The notes: generated by a model from the letters alone, not told the origin. 64,000 bases of DNA from Prochilodus magdalenae (GCA_024036415.1 JAMWET010000078.1:268501-332500); one strand, 5' to 3'. Positions 25,223 through 38,830 are shown, numbered from the stretch's first letter. Numbers and translations are program-made.

Positions 25223-27334
25223 GATAAATTATTACTGTAGCCTTGTGTTTCCCAATCGTAATGCTGGAGAAAGGCACACTTGCAATGCATGTGGGAGAGA
25301 ATGCCATGCACTGTATGGATTATGTCATTAAGGCAAATGTAGAATGCATGGTGATGATTAGTACGTCTGTGACTGTTATTGTAATTATCCATGGTGGAGT
25401 TTAATTACGGTTTTCAGTCAGATATTGGAAGTGATGAGTGCAACTAATAATGCTGGGAGCTGTTTTTACCTCATGCACACACTGACATACATGTAGTCAC
25501 TAGAAGTGGATGTCAGGCCTGGTCTCAGTTTTGGGTCTCAGTTATAACATGCCTCTGTCTGAGGTAACTGGAAACAGAACGTTTTTCTATCATTCTGAAA
25601 TATCAACAAAACCTTTAAACAAAACAATATCTTTTCTCTACATGTTGATATAAAATCTGTTCCCTGCCGCTTGAGGGTCTAATTGATCTTTCCCTGATGA
25701 CTTAACTGGGTTTTACATGTCCTGAGGGCATATCAGAATGTGTTCATTTAATAATGATGTATGTATGTTCTAATATTCAGTCGACTTTAGGTGGGGATTC
25801 TGAAGTTTTAGAGAAGAAGTGACGGAGAATAAACATCATTTATTTTCAAAACTTACATTAAAAATAATGAGTAATATTTTCAGGCTATATATAATTTAAT
25901 GTTATATTTCTCAAAAAATAATAGAATATTATTTATTAAAGCACATCATATATAATGAATGACAATGAATGTACAATGAACTACAAACTATTTTTTGTTT
26001 CATCTTTTTCTGTTTATACACGTAATCACTCTGCTACAAAGTCTTGATCTTAACTGCTAAGAATTATTCAGTAACAAAAAAAATTCATCTAAAATAAGCA
26101 GTAGTGCATAAAATTCAGACACAATGCCAGTTACTTGATTTTCAGTGACAGTAAAAAAAAACAAAATCATTTTTATGAGAAAATTGGGCCCAAGTAACTT
26201 TTATTACAGCTCCTATACTTTTAAAAGACATTTTTACACTTACAAAGTTTAATCTGTCATATTTTTTTCTTTGCACAATCACACAAATAATCATCAATAC
26301 AGGATAAATTTACATGCACTATTTCTTATATTTAGCCATATGCAGAACTAAGTGTGGTATGATATGGGTAAAATGCTACAGAACAGTTCTTAAGTGTGAA
26401 GAGTTTTTGTGTAAACCTTGGAGGCACACCTAATAGTACCTTTTTGGATAACTTGTAATTTTCATACTTTATTCACAATTAAATTTGGATTTTTAGTTTT
26501 GTTATTTAGTTAAAACGCATTAGTTCCACGTGATTACAAGACTAGAATAATACAATAAAAAATAACTCATAATGCTGCATTTCCATCAAGATGATAACAG
26601 CAAACCGGATATTGAATTGGAGATGCAACAGAAAATTCTACCAGTGTGAAACAAGTGAAACAATATATCATCAAGTACCATCAAGAGGTACATTTTCCCA
26701 ACTTATGCCAAACATCTCAGTGTTGAATTTCAGATGATCCCAGTATTATACAAAAAATAAAAACTGAGTACAGATAATCACAGTACAATCTATATTAATT
26801 AAAAATTAATTAATGAATTAATTAAAATAATAATAATAATTCCATATGATAACACTGATAATTTTCTTTTTAACACAAACATGTGAAAACCACCTTAAAA
26901 ATGTAGGTTGACTGACATGAAGTTCTTCAAGCAAAATTTTGTTTCATAAATATTCATTTGTTTATTAATTTATATTTTTCAAACAGTAATACATAGGTAT
27001 TTATATATATATATATTTATACCTGCTTATATATATAGCTTACTCTATGTTGCCTATAAACCTATAAAAACCTATAAAAAAACAAAATAAAACTGATAAT
27101 AATTTATACAATCAGATGATGCCATAATGGACTAATAACCAATCAGCTACTTGCTACTACGCACTTATTATAGACTAGTTGTTGTAGTTCACAGATTCTC
27201 TATATTTGTTCTAAATGAGCCCAAGCAGGTTTACAAGCAGTTGCTCTGTGTAGAATATCCATGATATTCATGGTACATTTAAAGTATGTGTGTCTGGGAG
27301 GTTATTTATCACAATACTGCTAAAGCACAGCCGC
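25223..27334. other. Strongly AT-rich stretch, no gene recognised
   Basis: Many TAAT/ATTA words and (TA)n near 27001. The segment 25225-25420 lacks repeat resemblance and could be conserved non-coding sequence, which cannot be tested here. Confidence 0.5.
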
Positions 27335-27592
27335 ACTGTCCTCCCCTAATGATGAAACAAGTTTTAGGCCCACTGCTCTCAGTGCAGCCTCTTTTTGGGA
27401 TTCAGCCACATAACCACAAATCAAATTCACTCCACTCAACTCCACAATGAAATGGACTCTTAGAACTGAAGATACTTTGAATCAAGACAAGTCATCTGGA
27501 GGCACAGGAAGTCTGCACATGTAGGAAGACCATCTGCTACCACTGACCTGGACAAAATGGCTTCAAGCAATAATGCAGCATAGAGATTATAT
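27335..27592 (+). repeat. Dispersed repeat, copy 1 of 2
   Basis: Shares, in order, GCAGCC, ATTCAGCCACA, CAAATTCA.TCCACTC, CAACTCCACAATGAAATG, TCAAG.CAAGTCA, ATCTGCTACCA and TGACCTGG with 30423-30663 in the same orientation. I estimate about 70% identity. The family is unknown to me and no frame is open through it. Confidence 0.7.
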
Positions 27593-27917
27593 TGATCTCT
27601 TCTCTGCATTCCAAAGAACCCAGCAGATGATGGACATCGCTAAGTAACGAATTTGTTTAGGTTGTGGCAATATCTGCACAGATGATGCATCAGTCAGTTC
27701 TAGCAGGACCTTGGAACAAGCACTGGCAGGTGCAGACATAGTCTAATAATAAGCTTCAATTCTTCATGGCAGCCTTTACAATGACCTTCTTGTTGTGCAG
27801 CAGTCTGTCCGTGGCGGAGCTCCAGATGTAGACGCCACATGTTTAGCAGAGGATGCGTGTTGAAACGGCTGTAGCACATGCCTCAGCTGACATGGCTCAC
27901 CAGACATGAGCCACAGC

Positions 27918-28060
27918 CTAATTGGTTCCGGTGGTGCCAGTGGGCGGGTTAACATGGTTACGCAGTACCCAAGTCAGTTTTGGTACAACTGGTGGGCGGG
28001 TTAACGTGCTCTTGCGGCAACCTGATTGGTTCCGGCAGCGTTCCGTGGAAGTGTTTGCAA
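27918..28060. promoter_or_regulatory. Paired inverted CCAAT and GC boxes in an AT-rich region
   Basis: ATTGGTTCCGG occurs at 27921 and 28025, and GTGGGCGGGTTAAC at 27940 and 27992. This gives a symmetric order ATTGG, GGGCGGG, GGGCGGG, ATTGG within 110 bases. The motif types are those bound by NF-Y and Sp-family factors. The open frame across it (27922-28206) shows no family resemblance. It may be a promoter of an unannotated transcript or part of an unknown repeat. Confidence 0.3.
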
Positions 28061-28589
28061 GGGCGTGTGAAAGCAGCTCAACGCCACAATGCTGCGCAAA
28101 TGAGGAGGATGACTTGGGGCGTATTTACATAGAGAGGCTAGAAAGAGTGCAAAAGAGATTGCATTTGCTTTGCAAGTCATACAAAAAAAAAATCATCTTT
28201 GAAGTTTAGATGTTAGCCTCTCAAACTCCAGGCTTTTTATTCAGTTAGCAGTTTTTAATTTTTTTCAAATATAATCTCTGGCACATCTGTAGCATACGGT
28301 CAAATACCCCGGATGGGTAACAAAACCTGTTGACAATAAACTCACTATGGTACCTGCCCTACTGTCTTTCATTAGAAATGTGCTTCTGTCCTGTTCTCTT
28401 CCTTTACTAACCCCTAGGAGATGCGTCTAAATCACTGTCTGTGGTATGTGCTACAGATGCAGCTAATAGAGATTAGGCTGAAAAATACGGCAATATTCTT
28501 TCAAACTACTATCTGAATAAAAAGCCTTTAAGACTTGCTCAGTAACTACTATGAATTATTCAGTAACTGCTATTACACTAATATATACA

Positions 28590-29062
28590 GCACTGGGAAG
28601 AAGGATGTGAGATTATTCATTTTTTTTTCCAGTAAAACAGGCATTACAATTTATTCCTTTTTATGTGTAAAGAAAAAAGCAGGAAATTAATTTGAATGAA
28701 AATTACCATCAACAAACGTTCCACAGCCCTTTATAGAGGCCTCAACACCCTTTACAGCCTTCACTGTTGCTTTTAATTTGGCAAAGAAAACATAAGTTCA
28801 GTCTTAGGAGCTGGCTGGCATTTTCTTGCAATCCAAAAAAATCGCAAACACAGTCAGTGATGCTGAAGTCTGGACTGGGGGTCGACCAGTCCATTGTTCT
28901 CAGAACGCCATCAGCAAATTTTCTATTTTTTCCCTGTTCTCAGTAACGGTCTCTTGACAGCTACATCTCTTTTGACACCCACAACTTGCATTTGAGAACC
29001 ATTGTGACTGGAAGTTAAGAACTGAAGGGTTAAAGGTCTCTGACTTTTGCACAATGCTGTCA
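28590..29062 (-). mobile_element. Tc1-like transposon fragment with terminal repeat GTGCAAAAGTCAGAGACC
   Basis: On the minus strand it begins TTGTGCAAAAGTCAGAGACC at about 29055. Further in, a degraded transposase C-terminal part is readable (WTGRPPVQT near 28885). The other end is not clearly preserved. Confidence 0.55.
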
Positions 29063-29065
29063 GGA

Positions 29066-29150
29066 AAGCCCAGTCCTGGTCCTAGAGATCTACCCCGCCT
29101 CAGATTGTAGGTCCAAGCTTAATCTAATACCTGATCCAAGCAACCACAGC
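29066..29150. repeat. Fragment of an interspersed repeat
   Basis: GTCCTGGTCCTAGAGATCTA, CAGATTGTAGGTCCAAGC and ACCTGATCCAAGCAA resemble a common fish repeat and abut the Tc1-like fragment to the left. Confidence 0.45.
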
Positions 29151-29973
29151 TGTCAGAATGCAGGTGTATAGGATGGTACTGCATTTATTAAGGTATTATG
29201 GTAGGGTTTAAAAGGTTAAACATGGTTTAAAATGTAAACAAAGCAAAACCGACTGCAGAGTATACCTATGTTTATATACTGATCTACATGCATCTACAAG
29301 AGAATTTAAAACTCAGCAGGTTCCTTCATATGTAAACATCTCAGCACTGAGATGGACATTCAAAACACATGAACCGACAAATGAACAGAGAACTGAGAAA
29401 TGACCTGTGCAACTTTTGCATCGGGTCTTCATTCAGTCAACACTCTGCTGAGTAAAAGAACACAGCTGCCACGGTGCTGGAGTCATTGCATGTGGTTATT
29501 ACGAGACAGCTTTTGAACTCATCATGGTAATTTACATTTGAAAGAGGGTTGTCCATCCCTGGCAACACACAAATCACATCATAGTCTAGTGTTCATTTAC
29601 AAACCTCTCACACAAAGTCTCTCCACTCCATCGTGCTTCACTCTCTTGTCCTTATTATCTCAGTTTCCAGGCTGTATTGGCACCTGCTTGAATTACGCTA
29701 CCAAAGTAAAACACCACCCCTACAAAACAAGTCAACCATTAACGCTCAGCTACGACTACTGCAATCAGACTACTACAAAGGCATGGGTGACATGCGTGAC
29801 AATATTTTGTTTATCTTATGTAATATACTTTGTTGATCTGCTGATGGTAAATCATTTAGGAGGTAAGCTAACAAAACAATGTGATTTCATAGTGGGGTAC
29901 ATGCTACTATGCAGTTCATGCAGTTTTTGTTTACTGGTTGTATATTGTTTACTGGTCTCTATAATTGGCGTAA

Positions 29974-30334
29974 AGCTGCTTTTCCACCACATGATACCAA
30001 CTCAACTCAACCCGTTTTTTTTTTGTTTGTTTGTTTTCCATTAGATGAAATCTGATACCTGGTGCTATTTGTATTACCTCTATGTAAGCAAGGTTAGCAT
30101 GTTACTAAAAGGTGATGTAAAAATGCTGCAGACTACTAATTGACTGGGTAAAAACAGATATGCTAATGCTAGTTGCCAGGTTAGCATATCTTGCATTACT
30201 CTTGTGCTGTCAGTGAGTGCCGCCTTGTGAGTCAGCTACTTTAAGGGGGTACTATATCTGCAACGGTAAACTATATCTGATGGAAACAATGAGTGGAGTA
30301 AAGTTAAGTCATACTATGTGGTGGAAAAAGACCA
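29974..30334. mobile_element. MITE-like element with inverted ends
   Basis: Left GCTGCTTTTCCACCACATG and the complement of the right end, GGTCTTTTTCCACCACATAG, match with further similarity inward (CAACTCAACT versus GACTTAACTT). A poly-T/TTTG run lies inside. The open frame running into it from 29538 is considered chance. Confidence 0.6.
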
Positions 30335-30422
30335 TAAATATGATATTTGTATGATGTATATAGCTATTCATAATATCCCATTGTTGACTCAGAAAAAAGG
30401 ATTGTGATGTCATACTGTTCAC

Positions 30423-30663
30423 CTCTAAGGGTGAGGCACATTGTAGGCCTACCGGTTTTGGTGCAGCCTTTCATTGGCATTCAGCCACAATACCACTAAT
30501 CAAATTCAGTCCACTCTGCTCAACTCCACAATGAAATGCACTGCATCTAGAGGTGATTATGGAACTGGAATCAAGTCAAGTCACCTGGACGCACAGGAAT
30601 ATACAGGCAGGAGGTTTATCTGCTACCAATGACCTGGGCCAAAAGTTCTCATACAGCATATAG
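30423..30663 (+). repeat. Dispersed repeat, copy 2 of 2
   Basis: The direct counterpart of 27335-27592, 3.1 kb to the right. It contains CAACTCCACAATGAAATG and TATCTGCTACCAATGACCTG. Confidence 0.7.
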
Positions 30664-31278
30664 ATGAAACCAATTTCTTCCGAATATGTTGTGATTGTGA
30701 ATAATGAAAGACTCTGGCATTATTTAAGCCGGATTTGTTTTACCAGAGAAGGCTATGTAAGGGATTTCTTGCAAGGCATTTAAGCTGTCAAAAGGCCCAG
30801 TTTCCCAAAAGTATCCACCTACCTCTCTAAATATGATCAAATTATAAGTCTCTCTAGATGAGAACATCTGACAAGAGCCTTACATGTACATGTAAACGAA
30901 TTTCCTTAACTTGCCCTAGACAATCAAAACATTAAGACCTCCGTTATCAGTTTACACGACAGGTGATGCTCAATAACATGCAGTACTTATTTCATTGCTA
31001 TGGAGTTGCTTTAAACAAAACTACAGCTGCTATTACTGAAGGAGCTTCATGTTAGGTATAATTATTACTGTGGGACTTTTAAAACTAGATTTCACAGTCA
31101 TACAGGATTAAAAATCACAGATCTTGTCAGTAATCACTTATATTCAAGTACCTCTGCAGATAAAAGGGGTCCAGCTTGATTAGAGTTACAGCACCAGATG
31201 AGGGTTTAGGGGGGCTGTTAGTATTTATGTTCCATGCTTTTTAACATCAGATGAAACACCAGAATTCCAGGTGTGGTT

Positions 31279-31612
31279 TGTAGGGATGTCCTGATCCCAT
31301 TTTTGCCCTCGAGTCTGATCAGTGTACTTTCATGTTTAGTACTGGCTGATATTGATTTAGTCCACATCATTTATGTTCATACATATGTGTGCATAGTGGA
31401 ATACACTCTAAACTGATATATTTGGGGTATTCTGTGAAGTAATTATGTGAAATAACCTTTTATGTAGCTGTGAATAAGCTATTATGTCACAATCCTCACG
31501 CACTGAAAAATTCCTTTGGGTATCAGAACTGGACTGGACCTAGAAGCCGATACTAAGTCCATGAATTGCCTGAACTGGCTCGCATACTGATGGATTGGTA
31601 CATTTCTAGCTG
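31279..31612. mobile_element. Small hAT-like non-autonomous element
   Basis: The left end TAGGGATGTCCTGATCCC and the right end GGATTGGTACATTTCTAG form an imperfect inverted repeat of a recalled family. The interior has GCCGATACTAAGTCCATGAA. There is no coding part. Confidence 0.5.
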
Positions 31613-32942
31613 TTGTTTTTTCTACTGCATGCCTGATTCCCTTGTAATTTTTCAAATTTAAAAAATCGGACATGAATCAGCATAAAAGAGCTTTGCTGTA
31701 AGGCTTTCCTGTCCCTCAAAATGTCTGCGAGTGAAAACTGACTGCTGATTTGAGTGACAATTCCAACTCTGCATCGCTAAAGGCATCAACACAGGACTGA
31801 ACATTATACAGAATAACACTTGCTTCCCCTAGCCACTTCAACATCTGATCCTTTATCTGGCGATGCAGAGTAACACAGTTGCTGGGAAAAAAAAGTATGA
31901 CGAGTGAAACACTGATGCCTTTAGAAGTAGAACAACATGCATTTTCTGAAGTGGAAATAGCAAGAGGAAGTGAGCAGGGGCTGACGCTTTTTGAACTGGG
32001 AGCTGTTGCATGGTTTGCTGTACTGGAACAAGCCTGGGCACGTAACGGATTTCACATCGCAAGACGACTTATTTCTTATATCGGTAAATGTGTTCCATCA
32101 GAGTAAATACAACTGGAGAATGAAGTCTATTTTTGCGCACATTAGGAGCGTACAAAAAGTAAATGGATTTTCAGCTTCATCGGATCAATTTCTTTTCATA
32201 TCAAAATCAATGTAACGTAAGTGTTTGGGGCTACCTACAGAGAAGGACGCTTCAAAATCCATGAACAGTCACTTTGCTCTCAGCATAGCAGGATTTAACC
32301 CTTGGAAGAAGATACTTGGTGGAATGTGTCCTCTGGAACTCTGACTGTTGTTGGGAGGATGTAATAGTTAGAATGGACTAAAAGTCATTGTGATATCATA
32401 AGTGTCATTCATTCTGTCATAGAAGCACAACAAGTCCATCTTTGTCTCCCTTCTGCAGTCATTTTCATCCTTTTCTTCCCAAATGATTCTGAGCATTAAG
32501 AGAGGAGAAAATGAATCTAGCTAAATAAACTTTGATAGCAGCAGAGTAAAGAGAAATAGACCATTTGTGTGCCTGTAAACAGAGATGGTGTGTCTGTTCA
32601 ATGGATCAAGGATCCAACTAAATGTTACAGCGGCCAGACATCTTTATATACCTTCAGGAGAAGACCAGCATGTATACAACAGAAAAAACCCAAGGTATAA
32701 AAATCTCTTGGTCATGTCCAGGACCTTGAATGCCAATATTTGTTGGATGTTCTTAGTGTATTAGGGACAGACTGTCTAGGACATAAATCATAGCTCTACA
32801 AAAGGTGGGCTGTTATAAACAAGCCTAACAAATATATACCGAAGGTGAACTGCACTTGCATGGCTGGGTTGAAATGTACTCTTTTTCATGGTTTAATGTA
32901 TGTTAGGACAATGTAAATCTCTACAACTCCTGCTGCTATGTA

Positions 32943-33483
32943 CAGGGGTTGGACAATGAAACTGAAACACCTAGTTTTAGACCACAATCATTTATTAGTA
33001 TGGTGTAGGGCCTCTTTTTGCGGCCAATACAGCATCATTTGGGCAGCCGTGGTTTTATGTTTTTTGGATACAATCTGGGTTAGCACCCGAACGTCCCAAC
33101 CGAACGTCCCTTTCAGACAGCTTCCTCTTGCGTCCACAGTTAATCCTGTTGGATGTGGTTCATCCTTCTTGGTGGTATGCTGACATTACCCTGGATACCG
33201 TGGTCTACATCACAAAGACTTGCTGTCTTGGTCACAGATGCACCAGCAAGACGTGCACCAACAGTTTGTCCTCTTTTGAACTCTGGCATGTCACCCATAA
33301 TGTTGTGTGCATTGCAGTATTTTGAGCAGAACTGTGCTCTTACCTGCTAACTGAACCTTCACACTCTGCTCTTACTGGTGCAATGTGCAATTAATGAAGA
33401 TTGGCCACCAGGCTGGTCCAATTTAGCCATGAGACCTCCCACACTAAAATGACAGGTGTTTCAGTTTCATTGTCCAACTCCAG
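32943..33483 (-). mobile_element. Internally deleted Tc1/mariner element with intact terminal inverted repeats
   Basis: The ends CAGGGGTTGGACAATGAAAC (left) and the complement of the right end CTGGAGTTGGACAATGAAAC match over about 30 bases. TA flanks both ends (32941-32942 and 33484-33485). On the minus strand, residues similar to a Tc1 transposase N-terminal helix-turn-helix region are readable (FKRGQTVGARLAGASVTKT). They are followed almost directly by a C-terminal tail, so the catalytic DDE core is missing. It is non-autonomous. Confidence 0.85.
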
Positions 33484-33994
33484 TATATGTGTGTATTTTA
33501 TACATATGTGTATATTATCTAGAATCTATTGATTACATGCAATCCATGCTCTGAACTACGCAGCTGACTACTGTTTTAAGGTTGAGTTATCAGGATGGGA
33601 AGGCTAGGCAAATCAGGGACAACCGTCTAGGTTAGCCAGAAAGGGCATCTTAGTGATGGTACTCGTTAAAAATTAAGGTAATTTATTTTTTCCATTTTTA
33701 TTCTGGAATCCAACATACATTTTTGTTGTTATTCTTTGGATCTCACTGGTTTCACTCCATTTCTGCCTGCTATTTGTGACTGTGGAGTCAACTCAAAATG
33801 GGTCAATAAACAGTGGCACAAGCAGCCATTTAAACAGTTGGGTAAATAACGCAGTTGGTTCCAGAAAAGCTAGCTTAGAGAAACTTCCTTTTGTCCTCAA
33901 GGCTCAGGAATCTGATAACTGCCCAACTTTGGTGAGCTATGACAAGCCGAGCTTGGTAGCATTTTTAACTGGAAGCTTAGCATTATGGGGATGT

Positions 33995-34290
33995 TATCTG
34001 GGTCACGGGTGCTGCAGCCTATGCTAGCCCTCGTTGCGCAGAAGGCAGGAAATGCCCTGGACAGGCCACCAGCCTATCACAGGGCAGCCACACAGACATA
34101 CACATTTACATCTAGAGGCAATTTAGCATCTGCAGTTCACCATTATTGTCCATGTCTTTGGACTCATTTGGAAACCTATGCACAGGGAAGAGATGGACAA
34201 CTCCACACAAAAAACGCCCCAGTCAGGAATCAAACCCAGGCCCTACTTATCGTGAGGCGGCAGCGCTACAAACTGCACCACTGTGCTGCC
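33995..34290 (-). mobile_element. SINE-like interspersed repeat, reverse copy
   Basis: Complement of the same family as 11322-11590. It begins at 34290 with GGCAGCACAGTGGTGCAG and keeps the tRNA-like head with B-box-like GGGTTTGATTCC. Confidence 0.85.
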
Positions 34291-34747
34291 CTCAGCCTAA
34301 ATTCAGGAGAGAGTTTCGCCAGCATTCTGTAAAGCTTTTCCAATCTCACAAAAGTCGCTACGAAAGCACAAATTTGTAGGCAGAGTGTGAGTAGGTCAGT
34401 GACGTGACACTCTCTAGTGAACCAGTCCTCATCAAAACTCAAGGCCAGGAATCCCTGCAACTATAAAGCTTGTTATGTTACGCAAGACTGTTTCAAAGTC
34501 TGTCTGAATAAAGCCTCTATGGAACACCCAGAGAGGCTTTCAAGCGGCAGGAGCAACACCAACAACAACCAAAACAACCACAGCAACACTGCAAAACTGC
34601 ACAATACGCAATGTCCATGTCTTCTGAGCTCAGTTTCAGCAAACTCAGAACCAGCAGTCTTTGGTTGGCCACCTGCCAATCTGGCTATTCAGCTAAACTG
34701 ACCAGCTCTCTGACAATTACAGGGAGTTATTACATATTCAATAGCAT

Positions 34748-34792
34748 TCACACACACACACACATACACACACACACACATACACACAAACA
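34748..34792. repeat. (CA)n microsatellite
   Basis: CA repeats with two TA interruptions. Confidence 0.9.
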
Positions 34793-36566
34793 AGTTATTA
34801 TGCATGCACGAGCACCAAAAAGTACAATAATGAATAATGCAACTGGAAGCAAAAAGAGCTGACATAGTTAAAGCGTGTGAGGCTGGATGAGCTCAGATAT
34901 CTATATGAGAAACAGAATGAAAGTTACAGTGCGCTCCAAAGCTCCAATTTATTTGAATGCCCTTGGAAACAAACTGCAGTGTGCATAAGCATTGTTCCAC
35001 TGAGCAATCCCTTTTTATCGATGCCAACTTGATTACTTGTTTAACGCTCACTTCACTTCTATTTTTCAAAAAAGGAAAAAAAAAAAGATGCAAGGCAAAT
35101 AAATCATTTTATCAAGATGCTGCAAATTCAGACATGGCACAGGCTGACTCCTCAAGAAATATGGGTTTTTTATAATTGTATGCCAGTGACAATTCGCTGA
35201 GTAAGTAGGCCTGTCGATTCTATTAGCTATTGAGTGATTTTGCGATTATCTGGGTGATTAATCAGCCAAAAAGCCAAACAATAGAAATGCACTTTTACTG
35301 AGCAATATCAAACCATCAGTTACTGCAGAGCAGATACACCAAAAAAAAAGCGGCATCAACAGAAAAAAAGCTAAATAAATTTTGCGTAAAACACAATTTA
35401 AATATTATGTTTGTGTTTTACTTTAAATATATGTATTCCACTGTTTTCTGTTGATGCTAAAAGTATAAATTTTTATCATTATTATCATTATATTACTATT
35501 TAGTGTGTCCACTTTTTAGCTTTATCACAGCTTCCGCAAATTTCAGAAGACTTGGTCTCAGTCTTTCAAAGAAGTCTACAGGGACATGCAGTCTGCAGTT
35601 TATAGCTAATCATAGCTAGCTAATCTTAGCCAGAAAAACTTACATAACTTATAAAACCTAACCTGTATCTAGGGATTCCACGAAGAGCCAGTTTAGCTTT
35701 TGGCAGGGAGCTAATGTTAGCTAGGTGGCTCCCCGTTCTTATGCTAACAGATGATCTCATAAATCTCACGAAACATGAAAAATGTACTTAATGTTTTGAA
35801 GGTGCTAACTGACTATTGCACAGTATACACTATATGACAAAAATGCATATGTATTGGTGTGTTAAATCCAGAAGGATAATTTTAAAATATGCAATATTCT
35901 TATGGAAATGAAATGTGATCATAACAGCCATGATATTAGTAATAAAAGGCCACTTCAGATGACCCGTGCAGTAGTGACCTGGAAATAGCCGGTGTGATCC
36001 AGGTCATCTACTGCTTAATTTGTTGCAGTTATGGGACCTTATAAAACACTGAATGATGGTCACTCAGATCAAAATGTACTGTTATCAGTTACTGAGATCC
36101 TCTTTTTCTCGCCCTTGGCAGACGGGTGTAAAAATTAGGTTCTTCAAAGTGGGTGTCAGATAAAAATCTTTCTCTCTTTCTTTCCACTTATCTATCTATC
36201 TATCTAAGAATGACTGTGAAAATACGGGCTAGAATTCCGCAAGTGAACCCACATTATCAGCCACATATTCAAGAAAACAGCCCTAGAACAGCAACATTAA
36301 AGTATAGGTATGGTTTTTATGATCCATCACCAAAACCCCAGTGGTGAAATGTTGCTATCCTAAACATCCATTCCAAAGACTGGCTTTGAATTGAGTAGGA
36401 ATACTTTTGTTAAAACAGCAAGTCTCTTCACACAGCTGTTTAGTTGAGTCAGCTAAGCAAGCTCGCTCATACGTACCAAGATTTAAACGTTCTCCAGCTA
36501 TATCTATAAAAGCATGAATCTCATACATATCATTAAAAGTGCAGTTGCACAAACAGTTGCACCCAG

Positions 36567-36740
36567 AAGGAATCAACCAACAGGAATGGAACTTGGCGCA
36601 TGATGTAAGCAAGGCTGGGCCTTATCACTGTACCTGACTGACCTAACAGCCATGATTGCGGACATTCAGCGAACACTAATGCCCTCAGTAAGTCATTCTG
36701 TTAGTACCAGAACTACTGGTCAGCACCAAGATGAATGATT
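36567..36740 (+). mobile_element. 5' fragment of a Tc1-like transposon (family A)
   Basis: Matches the 5' part of the copy at 5865-6420: CACCCAGAAGGAATCAACC, CACTGTACCTGACTGACC, CAACAGCCATGATTG-like, then GACATTCAGCGAACACTAAT. It stops before the transposase core. Confidence 0.65.
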
Positions 36741-38664
36741 TGTTGTCACGTGTCACGCGTCACACATCATCTAAATCCCGCAACACAAGCCCTGAGCAGT
36801 AACAAACTTCAGCCTCTTGGAAAGCTAGCAGAAGGCTAACCTTTATTATCACCTCATCTAAGATAGCTAGAAAGAAAACATCTTGCTGATTTGGAAAAGG
36901 AAAGAATCAGTATATAAAGACAGAATGTTATTAGAAACTTATTAGCAAAACTGACAGAAAATACAGGAAGCAACTAGCTCTTTACAGCATATAGCATCTT
37001 AGCTCACTATGGCACAAATGCCTGAATAGCAAACTTGGAAAATTGGGAATTGGAAAAACATCAGGAAAATTCCCAGTGAGCTTTGGGACGGTTAAAGCTA
37101 ATGTGTTAACGCCTGTGTTAAATCACAAACTAGAAATGTTACATCCAACAACTGCTGCACAGCTTAGGGTAGAATGGACATTTGAATAAGAAGCTAACAT
37201 AAGCCATGCTATCATATTAGCATATCAAATTCAGTGCAACTGTGTCCATCCAGTCCTGTGCTGGCTGATACAACAGGCTGCTCTTCAGAGTCTACTACAC
37301 TTCTGTATCAGTGCACCAGCATTGAAATCTCCAGTGCTGGTTACCAGATTTAACTGGCAGCGTACATTTGTCCCTCTAAGTATGTCACTTTTCTGCCTGT
37401 ACAAAGCCAAAAAAATGTAGAAACGTTGTTAGTGTTGTTATGTTTTCTACATTTGGTACTTACATAGTCTTTTAATACAAAAGCTGGCTTGGGATTTGTG
37501 ACATTGCCAAAGTAAACATCTTACGCTCTTTCAGTGCATCAAGTCATTACAGGATATGCTTCATGCCTGCCATGGCATTATGCTGATTTATGTTTGGTTT
37601 TATGTTTGCTGTGTTGTTTTTCCTGGTCTTTGTACATCTCAGCTGCCTGAGTTTAACTTAGCTCCTGTTTTGTCATCTTCTCTGTGCCGAAGTGTCTGTG
37701 CCTGTACTGAGTTGCCGCATGCTTTTAGTGCAGGGTGCTGCAGTGATGGTTGTGCTTATGTGAATCCAGCTTTCTGGTTGACTGCTATTGCTTTATATCA
37801 GGGTGGAAGTGCTGGAATATGTAGGGTGATGAAATAGCACTGCTGTTAAGAACAATCTATAGGCCGATGTAATGACATTGCATGGCCATTAGCGCTTTTT
37901 GAAATTGTATCTGAAGTTAGCCAGCACACTTTCTGTCTGTGTGTAGAGTCAGGAGTGGGATGGCCTCAATCATGTGGCTCCTGGTCTGACAAGTTCTATT
38001 TTGGCTCAGTTTCAGCATACCGCTACAATAGCATATAGCAAGTTGAGCTACGTTATGAATCGTTAATATATAGAATGAAAAGTAACGTTTCTCTGATTTC
38101 AGGTTTATCTTTTAATTATGGGGCTAATACCCATGCTACCCCTCTGAACACAGGCAGCAATAATACTAGTTCTTGTCTTGGTAGCCGCCATCTATTGGCT
38201 TTAGATGGAGGCTACAGTAGATATCACAGTTTCAAAAGCTGAAAAAGACAAGCTGATATGGCTGTTCAGACCACATTAACACTAAACTTTTCTTGCCAAT
38301 GTTGCTTGTGAATAGAAAATAAGTAGACTAGCATCAATTCATACGCTCAGTTAAAGCTTACATTGCTTGGTTACTGACAGGCTACATGAAGTATAGGTTA
38401 AGTGGTGCTCAGCAAATGCAACCTGTAAAGTTGTTCATGAAGTGTTGTGCCTGTTCTGTGTGATTTGATTTTTGAATGAAATGAAATTTCCCCCTGTATA
38501 TTCATTAACAAAGCTTAGCAATACTCTCCTAACAGCCTAATAATGGGCCCAATTAGGATACACCGCAGAAGACAAATTTATTAGGCTAAATCAGCTTCTG
38601 TTAGAAGGACGGTAGGACAAGTTAATTAAACATTCTTACATTACCTACTATAACACCACTGTAC

Positions 38665-38830
38665 ACTCGTATGCAAATGTTTGGGCACCCATGCTCAAGG
38701 TGAAAATAAGTTAACACATCCTCTACAGAGACATTTAGCACATTCTAATGCACAACTACAAAATTTTGACATACTGGAAAAACTGAACCCTAACATGTGG
38801 ACTGTCTTATATATTTTATGTTTTATTTCT
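38665..38830 (+). mobile_element. End fragment of a Tc1-like transposon
   Basis: Starts near CGTATGCAAATGTTTGGGCA. This is the inverse of the end GTGCCCAGACATTTGCATG seen at about 55502, so both belong to related elements. Confidence 0.5.

Noticed and set aside
25144..25392. 82-codon minus-strand frame near 25.3 kb considered as an exon
   Set aside because: Its left half lies in the MITE-like element ending at 25222, and no acceptor/donor pair fits the frame.
29538..30044. 168-codon plus-strand frame, one of the longest outside simple repeats
   Set aside because: Runs into the end of a MITE-like element, has no family resemblance, hydrophobicity is explained by T-rich sequence, and no promoter or splice support was found.
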